Assembly: GCF_004353915.1 (NCBI RefSeq)
Contig: NZ_SMRP01000002.1
Coordinates: 494,795-558,794, forward strand
Source: Paraburkholderia silviterrae
Lineage (GTDB): Bacteria; Pseudomonadota; Gammaproteobacteria; Burkholderiales; Burkholderiaceae
Direction of reading: 5' to 3'
Length of the DNA stretch: 64,000 nucleotides
Of the stretch, positions 17,800 to 27,383 are shown piece by piece (position 1 is the stretch's first letter; the number at the start of each line of letters is the position of its first letter). A program made the position numbers and the translations under genes. The notes beneath the pieces were generated by a model, which was given only the letters and a program-made list of their open reading frames with translations, was not told where the DNA came from and searched no databases.

Positions 17800-18396
17800 A
17801 TGAGAGAACGAGAAGAAACGGGAGCAAAAGCGGGAGCAAAAGCGGGGGAAAATGCCGGAGCACAGCCGAACCCATTCCCGGGCGAGCTGAGCGCCGGCCT
17901 GCCGGCCGAGCCGGCGGAATCGGGGCACCGCGTGAGCATCGTGCTGGTCGAAGACGACGACGGGCACGCCACGCTGGTCGAGCGCAACCTGCGGCGCTCG
18001 GGGGTGTCCAACGGGTTTTTGCGTTTTCGCGACGGCCAGGAGGCGCTCGATTACTTCTTTGGTACGCCGGGTGCCGATACCCTTGCGGCGTCGAATTATC
18101 CGTCACGCGAAGAGCTGGCGAACTTCGTCGTCCTGCTCGATCTGCGCATGCCGCGCGTGGACGGCTTCGAGGTGTTGCGGCGGCTGAAGGCCGATCCGGT
18201 GACGGCGTCGGTGCCGGTGATCGTGCTCACGACGACCGATGACCCGCGCGAGATCGAACGCTGCTACGAGCTGGGCTGCAATGTCTACATCACGAAGCCC
18301 GTTGAATATGACGCGTTCATCGAGGCGGTGCGGCGGCTTGGCTTTTTCCTCCAGGTCGTCAAGCTGCCGCCGGGGCATCGCTTTGTGCGTCCTTGA
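17800..18396 (+). CDS. Rcp1-like single-domain response regulator
   Basis: Receiver protein of 198 residues with no output domain. Acidic pocket LVEDDDGH, phospho-acceptor Asp114 in VVLLDLRMPRVDGFEVLRRLK, the conserved Thr in IVLTTTDD and Lys in VYITKPV are all present. FLRFRDGQEALDYFF is typical of the cyanobacterial Rcp1 class. The first 45 residues are an extra tail encoded partly by a 12-bp imperfect tandem repeat (GAKAGAKAGENAGAQ). GGAGAG precedes the ATG. It should take phosphate from the kinase just upstream, and may pass it to the hybrid kinase downstream. Confidence 0.88.
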   Translation: MREREETGAKAGAKAGENAGAQPNPFPGELSAGLPAEPAESGHRVSIVLVEDDDGHATLVERNLRRSGVSNGFLRFRDGQEALDYFFGTPGADTLAASNYPSREELANFVVLLDLRMPRVDGFEVLRRLKADPVTASVPVIVLTTTDDPREIERCYELGCNVYITKPVEYDAFIEAVRRLGFFLQVVKLPPGHRFVRP

Positions 18397-18555
18397 AGGG
18401 CGCTTGCGTGGGCTTGTGCGTGCTCGTGCCTGCCCCGCGGCTTGCCGGGGACTTGAACGATCAGATACGGCTTTCGATTCGCGCGTGACCACCATGACAA
18501 TATTGATACTGGGCGCGCCAGCGGCGCGGCGCCAGCCACGAGGGATGCCAGAAGC

Positions 18556-20568
18556 ATGAAAGGCATGAGCGGCATGAACGAAGCGGCAACGATGTTGGCT
18601 GGCGCGCACGTGCTCGTCGTCGACGACGACGAAGGCATTCTGCGGCTCGCGCGCAAATCGCTCGTGCGGGCCGGCGCGCGCGTGGACACTTGCACGGGCG
18701 TTGGGGAGGCGCGCGCCGTGCTCGCGGCGCGCACGCCGGACGTGCTCGTACTCGACTACCAGCTCGACGGCGCCGAGACCGGTCTCGACTTTTTCCGCCG
18801 CCTGCGTGCCGAGGACGTGCGCGTGCCGGCGATTCTCGTTACCGGCTTCACCGACGAGTCGCGCGTGATTGCCGCGTTGCGCGCGGGCGTATCGGACGTG
18901 GTGCCGAAATCGGGCGACTACCTCGACTATCTGCCCGAAGCGGTGGCGCGCGTGCTCGCGCAGGTCGCGCTGCAACGCGCCTCGGACGAGGCGCTGCTGT
19001 TGCGCGATCGCGAAGAGCATTACCGCACGCTATCCGAAGCCCTGCCGCACCTCGTGTTCACCTGCGGAGCGGACGGCGAGTGCGATTTCCTTTCGAAGCA
19101 ATGGCGCGAATACACGGCACTCGACGCCGGCACGACGCATGGCCTCGCGTGGCTCGACGCGGTGCACCCGGACGACCGGGATGAAATTCGCGATACATGG
19201 CTCAAGGCTGTGCGCACCAACGACGACGACTATCGCCACGAATTGCGCATTCGTCGTCACGATGGCACGTATCGATGGTTCGATGTCCGAATCGTTGCGA
19301 TGCGCGGTCCGCGCGGCAGCGTCGACAAGTGGTTCGGCAGCTGTACCGACATCCACGCGCAGCGCGAGTCGAATGAAGAGCGCGAGCTGCTGCTCGCCTC
19401 CGAGCAGGCTGCGCGCCAGGCAGCCGAAGAGGCCAATCGTGCAAAGGACCGCTTTTTGGCGATGCTCTCGCACGAATTGCGCACGCCGCTCACGCCGGTG
19501 CTGGCCGGCACGCGACTGCTAGAGCAGATCCCTGACTTGCCCGAGGCCGCGCGCGCGGGCGTGCTGATGATCCGCCGCAATATCGAACTCGAGGCGCGCC
19601 TGATCGACGATCTGCTCGATCTCACGCGTGTCGCGAACGGCAAGCTGAGTCTCACGCTCGACACGGTCGACGTGCACGAAGTGATCGACGCCGTGCTCGA
19701 GCTCTTTCACAGCGAGATGCAGATCAAGCAGCAGGATGTGCACGTCGAGCGCCGGGCGCAGCAGCACTACGTGCGCGGCGACCGCGCACGCATGCAGCAG
19801 ATGTTCTGGAATCTCGTGCGCAACGCGGCGAAGTTTACGCCTGACGGCGGCCACATCTTCGTGCGCACGCGCGACGAGCGCATGCATGTGGTGATCGAAG
19901 TGGAGGACACCGGCATCGGCATCGCGCCGGAGCAGATCGGCAAGCTCTTTCACGCCTTCGAGCAGGGCAGCCACAACATGACGCGCCAGTTCGGCGGCCT
20001 CGGACTCGGGCTCGCGGTGACGAAGGCGCTAACCGAGGCGCACGGCGGCACCGTGAGCGCGAAGAGCCCCGGCCCGCATTGCGGCGCGACTTTCACGATC
20101 GTGCTGCCGACCGCCGCGCCTTGCTCGGGTGCCGCACGCCCTGCGGACCACAGCGGGCCGCACCGCGCGGGCGCGCTCGAGATCCTGCTGATCGAGGACC
20201 ACGAGGACACGGCCGAGGTCATGTCGCAACTGATCCGCGCGCTCGGCCACGAGGTGGCGGTGGCCACGAGCGTGACCGGTGCGCTCGCGCTCACAGCCGC
20301 GCAACGCTTCGATCTGGTCGTGAGCGATATCGGCTTGCCGGACGGCTCGGGCATCGACTTCATCCGCGCGTTCCGCAAGGAGTCGGAGGCGCCGGCCATC
20401 GCGCTCACCGGCTTCGGCACCGACGACGACGTGCGCCGCAGCATCGATGCCGGTTTCACTGCGCATCTCACGAAGCCGGTGAATTTCGAGCAGCTCGAGC
20501 GCCTGATCGAAGAGATGGTCACGCAGCGCGCAAGCGGAGTGTCGAACCCGGCGGCGCCGGCGGTTTGA
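18556..20568 (+). CDS. hybrid histidine kinase (REC-PAS-HisKA-HATPase-REC)
   Basis: Soluble multi-domain kinase of 670 residues. An N-terminal receiver (about 17-130) has Asp67 in VLVLDYQLDGAETG. A PAS/PAC sensor (about 148-275, ending SCTDIHAQRE) is followed by a short coiled coil. The phospho-acceptor is His306 in LAMLSHELRTPLTP. The ATPase domain has NLVRNAAKFTP, EDTGIGIAPEQ and GGLGLGLAVTKAL. A C-terminal receiver has Asp591 in LVVSDIGLPDGSG. No membrane segment is seen, so it acts in the cytosol. It lies 159 bp after the Rcp1-like gene, and the three genes form a probable phosphorelay of unknown signal. Confidence 0.9.
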   Translation: MKGMSGMNEAATMLAGAHVLVVDDDEGILRLARKSLVRAGARVDTCTGVGEARAVLAARTPDVLVLDYQLDGAETGLDFFRRLRAEDVRVPAILVTGFTDESRVIAALRAGVSDVVPKSGDYLDYLPEAVARVLAQVALQRASDEALLLRDREEHYRTLSEALPHLVFTCGADGECDFLSKQWREYTALDAGTTHGLAWLDAVHPDDRDEIRDTWLKAVRTNDDDYRHELRIRRHDGTYRWFDVRIVAMRGPRGSVDKWFGSCTDIHAQRESNEERELLLASEQAARQAAEEANRAKDRFLAMLSHELRTPLTPVLAGTRLLEQIPDLPEAARAGVLMIRRNIELEARLIDDLLDLTRVANGKLSLTLDTVDVHEVIDAVLELFHSEMQIKQQDVHVERRAQQHYVRGDRARMQQMFWNLVRNAAKFTPDGGHIFVRTRDERMHVVIEVEDTGIGIAPEQIGKLFHAFEQGSHNMTRQFGGLGLGLAVTKALTEAHGGTVSAKSPGPHCGATFTIVLPTAAPCSGAARPADHSGPHRAGALEILLIEDHEDTAEVMSQLIRALGHEVAVATSVTGALALTAAQRFDLVVSDIGLPDGSGIDFIRAFRKESEAPAIALTGFGTDDDVRRSIDAGFTAHLTKPVNFEQLERLIEEMVTQRASGVSNPAAPAV

Positions 20569-20610
20569 GCGCCGCGCGATTCGTGCCTGGCGCGCGCAAC
20601 AGGGCGCAAA

Positions 20611-20650
20611 AAAAACCCGCGTGGCCGAAAAACGGCGACGCGGGTTTTTG
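20611..20650. terminator. bidirectional terminator between hybrid kinase and mscL
   Basis: Perfect 12-bp arms AAAAACCCGCGT and ACGCGGGTTTTT with a 15-base loop that can itself pair partly. A-run and T-run let it serve both convergent genes. Confidence 0.88.
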
Positions 20651-20714
20651 TGTGACTCTCTTTGCCGGCTGGTTATCTGGCGAGCGTTGATCCGTTGAAA
20701 CGCGCAAGCGGCGC

Positions 20715-21161
20715 TTAGCGCGAATTGCTCTGGAGCGAGTCGCGGATCTCGCGCAACAGCAGCACGTCTTCGGGCGTGGGCGGCGGCGCGGCGGGCGCGG
20801 CTTCGTCCGACCTGCGCAGCTTGTTCACGAACTTCACCATCAGAAAGATGATGAACGCGAGGATAACGAAATTGATCACCGCCGTGATGAACGAACCGTA
20901 GCCGAACACGGCCACGCCGGCGGTTTGCAGATCCTTGTACGAGTCGGGGTTGCCCTTGAAGGTGGCCGGAATGTGCCCGAGCCGGACGAACAAGTTCGAG
21001 AAGTCGAGGCCGCCCGTGACTACGCCGATCACCGGCATGATGAGATCCTTCACGATCGAGTTGACGATGGTCGAGAAGGCGCCGCCGATGATCACACCGA
21101 CCGCAAGATCCATCACATTGCCTTTGACGGCGAATTCCTTGAACTCCTTGATGATGCTCAT
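20715..21161 (-). CDS. mscL: large-conductance mechanosensitive channel
   Basis: Inner-membrane channel subunit of 148 residues that opens under high membrane tension to release solutes after osmotic downshock. Family landmarks: N-terminal amphipathic helix [13 protein letters not shown], first membrane helix [28 protein letters not shown], second helix [23 protein letters not shown], and a C-terminal cytoplasmic helix [10 protein letters not shown]. Start at 21161 (MSIIKEF) is the family start; upstream in-frame sequence is not conserved. It has its own terminator and converges on the hybrid kinase. Confidence 0.96.
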   Translation of the reverse strand: MSIIKEFKEFAVKGNVMDLAVGVIIGGAFSTIVNSIVKDLIMPVIGVVTGGLDFSNLFVRLGHIPATFKGNPDSYKDLQTAGVAVFGYGSFITAVINFVILAFIIFLMVKFVNKLRRSDEAAPAAPPPTPEDVLLLREIRDSLQSNSR

Positions 21162-21343
21162 GAGCGGGCTCTCCTTGATCGGGGGGCGGCACGGGCCAGG
21201 GGGCGTAACGACGCAATGGCGCAATGATAGCGAACGCATTCGCAATGCGGTAGCGATTTGACACTGCATGACATTTCGCCGATTGCCTGTCTCACGCGGG
21301 ATGCGCTATTGCACACCGCGTGCCTGGCCGGGCCGGCTAGCCC

Positions 21344-22354
21344 TCATCGCGCGATCTCGATCTGCTCGCTAAAGCGCTGCGGGTCCGTATTGGTCCCGCA
21401 CAACAGGACGCCCACGCGCTTGCCCTGCAACGTCTCGCGCAGCGGCCCGTAGAGGCCCGCGGTGGCCGTCGCGCAGGCAGGCTCGACGGCCAGCTTCATT
21501 TCGTCGAAGAGCAGGCGCATCGCTGCGCGCAGGGCGTCGTCCGACACGGTGACGATGCGCTCGATATGACGGCGGCACAGCGTGTAGCTGTATTGCTCGG
21601 TATGCGGCGACATCAGCGAGTCGGCGATCGTCTGCATGTGAGTCATGCGCACCGTATGGTTGGCCGCGAAGCTGCGGCTCATCGCGTCGGCGCCTTCGGG
21701 CTCCACGCCGTAGATTTGCACACGTGGATTGGCGAGACGCAGCGCGGTGGCGACGCCCGCGGCGAGCCCGCCGCCGCCGATCGGCACGATCACGGCGTCG
21801 AGGTCGGGCGCCTGGGTCGCCCATTCGTAGCCGAGCGTCGCGGTGCCGAGCACCGTGCGATAGCCATTGAACGGATGCACGAAATAGCGGCCTTCCTCGG
21901 CCTCGATGCGCCGCACGATCTCGAATGCCTCGCGGCTGTCGCTGGCCCGCACGATCTCGGCGCCTAGCCGGCGGCACTGCTCGACGCGCGCCTCGCTCGC
22001 CGTGCGAAAGAGCACGACCTTCGCGCCGATGCCAAGGCGCCTCGCCGTATACGCGACGGCGATCGCGTGATTGCCGCCCGAGACGCAGGTCACGCCCGCG
22101 CTGCGCTGTGCCGCATCAAGCGCGAGCAGGTGGGTGAACGCGCCGCGCACCTTGAAGCTGCCGCTCGCCTGCAGCAGTTCGAACTTGAAGTTGACGTGCG
22201 TGTTGCCGAGCGAGGGCAGGTCGTGGCGATCGAACACCGGCGTGCGCAGCACCCACGGCGCAAGCGTGAAGTGCTGCGAGGCGATCTCGTCCAGCGTTGG
22301 AACGGCTTCGCCGTCGATCGTGCGATCGGTGGGCAGCGGCGTGGCGGTTGACAT
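21344..22354 (-). CDS. threonine/serine dehydratase (PLP fold type II)
   Basis: Enzyme of 336 residues predicted to deaminate threonine or serine to a 2-keto acid and ammonia. The PLP lysine is Lys68 in ASGSFKVRGAF, the phosphate-binding loop is GGGGLAAG, and the SGGNHAIAVAYTA segment is typical of catabolic-type threonine dehydratases. No C-terminal ACT regulatory domain is present, so it is not biosynthetic IlvA. Similarity to YgeX or ectoine-utilisation EutB-type enzymes is possible. It lies 76 bp downstream of argE on the same strand. Confidence 0.82.
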   Translation of the reverse strand: MSTATPLPTDRTIDGEAVPTLDEIASQHFTLAPWVLRTPVFDRHDLPSLGNTHVNFKFELLQASGSFKVRGAFTHLLALDAAQRSAGVTCVSGGNHAIAVAYTARRLGIGAKVVLFRTASEARVEQCRRLGAEIVRASDSREAFEIVRRIEAEEGRYFVHPFNGYRTVLGTATLGYEWATQAPDLDAVIVPIGGGGLAAGVATALRLANPRVQIYGVEPEGADAMSRSFAANHTVRMTHMQTIADSLMSPHTEQYSYTLCRRHIERIVTVSDDALRAAMRLLFDEMKLAVEPACATATAGLYGPLRETLQGKRVGVLLCGTNTDPQRFSEQIEIAR

Positions 22355-22430
22355 GGCGTTGGACCTGCGGTGCGGGACGTAATTGTTGAGGATAACTATC
22401 CGGTTAGCCAGGAGCCCATTGCTGAGCCAG

Positions 22431-23696
22431 CTACTGTGCCTGGGCGTCGACCGAAAGGCCGTGCACAAGCTTGCGCAGGAAACCTTCGCATGCCGCGAGC
22501 TGTTCGAGCGAAACGAATTCGTTCGGCTTATGCGCCTGCTCGATGTCGCCTGGACCGCACACCACGCTTGGAATGCCGGCGCGGGCGAACAGGCCCGCTT
22601 CCGTGCCGTATGCCACCTTGTGGCGCGTGCGGTCGGACGTGAGCGCGCGCACGAGCTGGGTGATCGCCGCCTGCTCGCTGTCGTCGAGGCCCGGGGCCGC
22701 AGCGATCTTCATGAACTCGATCGCGCCCGCCGGATTTTCGCGCTGCATCTTCGGCACGAGCGTCTCACGCGCGTACTGCTCGATGCGCGCGAAGATAAGC
22801 TCGGGGTCGAGCGTGGGCAGGTTGCGGAATTCGAATGCGAAGCGGCACTCGGCCGGCACCGTATTGATGGCGTTGCCGCCCTCGATCGTGCTGGTTTGCG
22901 CGGTCGTGAACGGCACGTCGTAGAGCTCGTCGAACGGCCCCCTCGCGCGGAACTCGTCGGCCATGTCGCGGATGTAGCAGATCAGGCGCGCCGCGTACTC
23001 AATGGCGTTCAGGCCGCGCGGCGTGAGCGAGGAATGGGCCGCGTGCCCGCGCACGCAGCATTGATACGCGTTGATGCCCTTGTGCGCCACGATCGGGCGC
23101 ATGCTCGTCGGCTCGCCGACGATGCAGCCCTCGGGCTTCACGCCGCGCTTCACGAGGTCTTCGATCATGAGCGGCGCGCCCACGCAGCCGACTTCCTCGT
23201 CGAACGACAGGGCGAGATGCAGGGGCTTCGCGAGCTTCGTCTGCTGGATTTCGGGCACGAGCGAGAGCGCCGCGCCGATGAAGCCCTTCATGTCGCAGGT
23301 GCCGCGGCCATAGAGCAGGCCGTCGCGGATCTCGGGCTTGAACGGGTCGCTGTCCCATTTCTGTCCGTCGACGGGCACCACGTCGGTGTGGCCCGAGAGC
23401 ACGATGCCGCCGTTGGTCGAGCCGTCGTGCGCGGGCAGCGTGGCGAACAGGTTGGCCCATTTGCCGTCGTGGCCGTAGGTGAGCGTCGCTTCGATGCCGC
23501 GCGCGCGCAGGTCGTCGCGCACGGTCTCGATCAGCCCGAGATTCGGGTGGCGGCTGACCGTGTCCATCGACACGAGGCGGGTGACCCAGGGGAGCGAGGC
23601 GGGAAGGGCGGCGGACGAGGAAGCGGACGACGAAGCGGACGACGAAACTGTGGAAGACGGCGTAGAAGACTGCGCTGATTCAGCGGCTATGGTCAT
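22431..23696 (-). CDS. argE: acetylornithine deacetylase
   Basis: M20-family zinc hydrolase of 421 residues removing the acetyl group from N-acetylornithine in arginine synthesis. Metal ligands are in SGHTDVVP, GTCDMKGF and DEEVGC; the VAHKGINAYQC and GHAAHSS segments belong to the dimerisation domain, and the C-terminal AYGTEAGLF and CGPGDIEQAHKPNEF are diagnostic for ArgE. The N-terminus has a Ser-rich low-complexity run (repeats of SSSAS at about 9-28) before the folded part at LPWVTRLVSMDT. Arginine genes are not nearby. Confidence 0.93.
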   Translation of the reverse strand: MTIAAESAQSSTPSSTVSSSASSSASSSAALPASLPWVTRLVSMDTVSRHPNLGLIETVRDDLRARGIEATLTYGHDGKWANLFATLPAHDGSTNGGIVLSGHTDVVPVDGQKWDSDPFKPEIRDGLLYGRGTCDMKGFIGAALSLVPEIQQTKLAKPLHLALSFDEEVGCVGAPLMIEDLVKRGVKPEGCIVGEPTSMRPIVAHKGINAYQCCVRGHAAHSSLTPRGLNAIEYAARLICYIRDMADEFRARGPFDELYDVPFTTAQTSTIEGGNAINTVPAECRFAFEFRNLPTLDPELIFARIEQYARETLVPKMQRENPAGAIEFMKIAAAPGLDDSEQAAITQLVRALTSDRTRHKVAYGTEAGLFARAGIPSVVCGPGDIEQAHKPNEFVSLEQLAACEGFLRKLVHGLSVDAQAQ

Positions 23697-23894
23697 GGTG
23701 GACTCCAGCTTGCTTGTCCATCCATATTACCCAAAAAGGATGGCCCAAGCCAAAGGCGCCGGCAGCAATGGCTCGTTGACCAGGCCCAGGCACGCGATTG
23801 CGTTGAATCCGCCATCATGACGCGATGCAGCATCGTCTTCGCGGCGGTGCATGCGCAACATTTCCGCGCATGCGCCGAGGCACTTTTCACGCGC

Positions 23895-26800
23895 TCAGCG
23901 TGCCGCCGCCCGCGCGGGCGCGCCGAGCGCGCGCAGCGTCTCCTTGACCGTCGCCACGCGTACCGCGAGATCGGGGCTGCGCGTTTCGATGCGCAGCTTG
24001 TCCTGGCCCGCGAGCTTGACGTGCTTGTGCTTCTGCACCATTTCGATGATGCGCATGGCGTCGACAGGCGGATTCGGCACGAACTGCAGCCCGATCACGG
24101 CTTCGCCCGCGTCGATCTTGGTGATGCCGAGCGGCTTGGCCGCGAGGCGCAGGCGGTGCGTTTCGATGAGCGCGTGAGCCTGCGGCGGCAGCTTGCCGAA
24201 GCGGTCGATCAGCTCCTCCTGGATGCCGTCGATCGAGTCGTCGTGCTCGCAGTTCGCGAGGCGCTTGTAGAGCGACAGACGCTCCTGCACGTCGCCGCAA
24301 TAGTCGGCGGGCAGGATCGCGGGCGCGTGCAGGTTGATCTCCGTGGTCGCGGCGAGCGGCGCGTTCAGGTCCGGCTCGCGGCCGTCCTTGAGCGCCTTCA
24401 CGGCGTCGTTGAGCATGTCGGTGTAGAGCTGGAAGCCGATCTCGTGGATCTCGCCCGACTGCTTGTCGCCGAGCACCTCGCCCGTGCCGCGGATCTCGAG
24501 GTCGTGCATCGCGAGATAAAAACCCGCGCCCAGTTCCTCCATCTGCTGAATCGCTTCGAGACGGCGCTGCGCCTGCTTCGTGAGCCCCTGCGGATCGTGC
24601 ACGAGCAAATACGCGTAAGCCTGGTGGTGCGAGCGCCCGACGCGGCCGCGCAGCTGGTGGAGCTGCGCGAGGCCGAACTTGTCGGAGCGATGCATGAGGA
24701 TGGTGTTCGCGGTCGGCACGTCGATGCCGGTCTCGATGATGGTCGTGCACAGCAGCACGTTCGCGCGCTGCGCCACGAAATCGCGCATCACGGCTTCGAG
24801 CTCGCGCTCGTGCATCTGGCCGTGCGCGACAGCAATGCGCGCCTCGGGCACGAGCGCCTCGAGCATCGCGCGGCGGTTGTCGATGGTCTCGACTTCGTTG
24901 TGCAGGAAATAGACCTGGCCGCCGCGCTTGAGCTCGCGCAGCATGGCTTCGCGGATCACGCTGTCTTCCTCGCGCCGCACGAAGGTCTTGATGGCGAGGC
25001 GCTTTTGCGGCGCGGTCGCGATCACGGAGAAGTCGCGCAGCCCTTCGAGCGCCATGCCGAGCGTGCGCGGAATCGGCGTGGCGGTGAGTGTGAGCACATC
25101 GACTTCCGCTCTCAGCGCCTTCAGCGCCTCCTTCTGGCGCACGCCGAAGCGGTGCTCCTCGTCGATGATCACGAGGCCGAGGCGCTTGAACTGCACGTCG
25201 GAAGAAAGCAGCTTGTGCGTGCCGATCACGATGTCGACGCTGCCGTCGTTGATCTGCTGGATCGCCGTCCCCACTTCCTTCGTCGACTTGAAGCGTGAAA
25301 GCTCGGCGATGCGCACGGGCCAGTCGGCGAAGCGGTCGGTGAAGGTCTGCGTGTGCTGCTCCGCGAGCAGCGTGGTGGGCGAGAGGATCGCCACCTGCTT
25401 GCCGCCCATTACGGCGATGAACGCCGCGCGCAGCGCCACCTCGGTCTTGCCGAAGCCCACGTCGCCGCACACGAGGCGGTCCATCGGCTTGCCGCTCGTC
25501 ATGTCGCCGATCACGGCTGCGATCGCCGCGGCCTGGTCGGGCGTTTCCTCGAAGCCGAAGCTCTCCGCGAACTTCACGTAGTCGCGCGGTTCGAGCGCGA
25601 ACGCGTGGCCCTCGCGAGCGGCGCGGCGCGCGTAGAGGTTGAGCAGCTCGGCGGCGGTGTCGCGGATCTGCTGCGCGGCCTTGCGGCGCGCCTTTTCCCA
25701 CTGGCCGGAGCCCAGCGCGTGCAGCGGCGCGCTGTCCGGATCGGCGCCGCTGTAGCGCGAAATCACGTGCAGTTGCGAGACCGGCACATAGAGCTTGCTG
25801 GCGCTCGCGTATTCGAGGTGCAGGAACTCGGTGTCGCCTTCGCCGAGGTCCATCGTCACGAGCCCGTGGTAGCGGCCGATGCCGTGCTGCGCGTGCACGA
25901 CCGGGTCGCCCACCTTGAGCTCGGAGAGGTCGCGCACCATCGAATCGACGTTGCTCGCCTGTTCCTGGCGGCGGCGTCCCGAGCGGCGCGCGAGCGGCCC
26001 GTAGAGCTCGGTCTCGGTGATGATCGCGAGTCCTTCGCCGGGCAGCGCGAAGCCGGTCGAGAGCGGTGCGACGCCCATCGCGAAGCGCTCGTCGCCGGTG
26101 AGCCAGTCTTCGTAGCTGTCCGCGGATGTGGGGCGCAGACGGTTTTCGGCGAGCAGCTGCGCGATGGTCTCGCGGCGCCCCGCCGACTCCACCGCGAACA
26201 GCACGCGGTTCTTCGTGGTGTCGAGGTAGCCGCGCAGCGCGGCGAGCGGGTCGTCGGCGTGGCGGTCGATCGCGAGGCTCGGCAGCGCGTTGGCCCAGCC
26301 GCCCGCGCTCGTGGCCGGCAGCGCGAGACGCGCGAAGGGCTTGGCGAGCGTGAAGAAGTCCTCATCGGTCAGAAAGAGGCGCTGCGGCTCCAGAATCGGT
26401 CGCTCGCGGTCGTGTGCGAGGAAGTTGTAGCGCTGTTTCGTGTCGGCGGTGAAACGGCGGATCGAGGCGTCCAGATCGCCCGAAAACACCAGTTGCGCGT
26501 TTTCCGGCAGATAGTGGAACAGCGTGGCCGTGTCCTCGAAGAAGAGCGGCAGGTAATACTCGATGCCAGCGGAAGGCACGCCGTTGCCGATGTCCTTGTA
26601 GATGGACGCGCGGCTCGGGTCGCCTTCGAACACTTCGCGCCAGCGGCTGCGAAACGCCGTGCGCGCGGCCTCGTCGAACGGAAACTCGCGGCCCGGCAAG
26701 AGCCGCACGTCCTTGACCGGATAGAGGCTGCGCTGGTTGTCGGGGTCGAAGGCGCGGATCGAATCGACCTGGTCGTCGAAGAGGTCGATGCGGTACGGCA

Positions 26801-27383
26801 ACGGCGAGCCCATCGGGAACAGGTCGATCAGCGAGCCGCGCACGCAATACTCGCCGGGCCGCATGACCTGGCTCACGTGCTCGTAGCCGGCCAGCGTGAG
26901 CTGCGACTTGAGCTTCGCCTCGTCGAGGCGCTCGCCCTGCGCGAACGAGAACGTATAGGCCGCGAGGAACGAGGCGGGCGGCATGCGGTAGAGCGCGGTC
27001 GTGGCCGGGACGATGAGAATGTCGCAGCGGCCATCGCCGAGATCGTGCAGCGTCGCGAGGCGCTCGGACACGAGGTCCTGGTGCGGCGAGAACGTGTCGT
27101 AGGGCAGCGTTTCCCAGTCGGGCAGGAGGCGCACGCGTGCTTCGGGCGCGAAGAACGGGATCTCCTGGGCAAGACGCTGCGCGTCCACGGCGCTCGCGCA
27201 GATCACGGCGAGTAACGGAACACTCGGCGCGCTGGCACGCGCGGCCTCGCGGTAACGGGCGATCAGGAGCGCATCGGACGAGCCGTGCGTGCCGTCGAAC
27301 GCGAAGCGCTGCCCCGGCTTGACGACGGCGACCGGGGACGGGGACGAAGACGGCGAAAGCGGGGATGCGGCGATATCGGACAT
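23895..27383 (-). CDS. mfd: transcription-repair coupling factor Mfd
   Basis: DNA translocase of 1162 residues that removes RNA polymerase stalled at DNA damage and recruits UvrA. The N-terminal UvrB-like region includes LLPDWETLPYDTFSPHQDLVSERL. The RNA-polymerase-interacting domain begins ELKVGDPVVHAQHGIGRY. The RecG-like motor has Walker A GDVGFGKTE, the DEEH box in IIDEEHRFGVRQKE, TATPIPRTL and QLRGRVGRSHHQAYAYLL. The C-terminal TRCF domain ends the protein. Length is normal. It is transcribed away from ispD across a 321-bp region. Confidence 0.97.
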   Translation of the reverse strand: MSDIAASPLSPSSSPSPVAVVKPGQRFAFDGTHGSSDALLIARYREAARASAPSVPLLAVICASAVDAQRLAQEIPFFAPEARVRLLPDWETLPYDTFSPHQDLVSERLATLHDLGDGRCDILIVPATTALYRMPPASFLAAYTFSFAQGERLDEAKLKSQLTLAGYEHVSQVMRPGEYCVRGSLIDLFPMGSPLPYRIDLFDDQVDSIRAFDPDNQRSLYPVKDVRLLPGREFPFDEAARTAFRSRWREVFEGDPSRASIYKDIGNGVPSAGIEYYLPLFFEDTATLFHYLPENAQLVFSGDLDASIRRFTADTKQRYNFLAHDRERPILEPQRLFLTDEDFFTLAKPFARLALPATSAGGWANALPSLAIDRHADDPLAALRGYLDTTKNRVLFAVESAGRRETIAQLLAENRLRPTSADSYEDWLTGDERFAMGVAPLSTGFALPGEGLAIITETELYGPLARRSGRRRQEQASNVDSMVRDLSELKVGDPVVHAQHGIGRYHGLVTMDLGEGDTEFLHLEYASASKLYVPVSQLHVISRYSGADPDSAPLHALGSGQWEKARRKAAQQIRDTAAELLNLYARRAAREGHAFALEPRDYVKFAESFGFEETPDQAAAIAAVIGDMTSGKPMDRLVCGDVGFGKTEVALRAAFIAVMGGKQVAILSPTTLLAEQHTQTFTDRFADWPVRIAELSRFKSTKEVGTAIQQINDGSVDIVIGTHKLLSSDVQFKRLGLVIIDEEHRFGVRQKEALKALRAEVDVLTLTATPIPRTLGMALEGLRDFSVIATAPQKRLAIKTFVRREEDSVIREAMLRELKRGGQVYFLHNEVETIDNRRAMLEALVPEARIAVAHGQMHERELEAVMRDFVAQRANVLLCTTIIETGIDVPTANTILMHRSDKFGLAQLHQLRGRVGRSHHQAYAYLLVHDPQGLTKQAQRRLEAIQQMEELGAGFYLAMHDLEIRGTGEVLGDKQSGEIHEIGFQLYTDMLNDAVKALKDGREPDLNAPLAATTEINLHAPAILPADYCGDVQERLSLYKRLANCEHDDSIDGIQEELIDRFGKLPPQAHALIETHRLRLAAKPLGITKIDAGEAVIGLQFVPNPPVDAMRIIEMVQKHKHVKLAGQDKLRIETRSPDLAVRVATVKETLRALGAPARAAAR

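Noticed and set aside
17819..17858. GGAGCAAAAGC tandem repeats as possible regulatory iterons
   Set aside because: They are inside the Rcp1-like coding sequence and translate in frame as a GAKAG linker.
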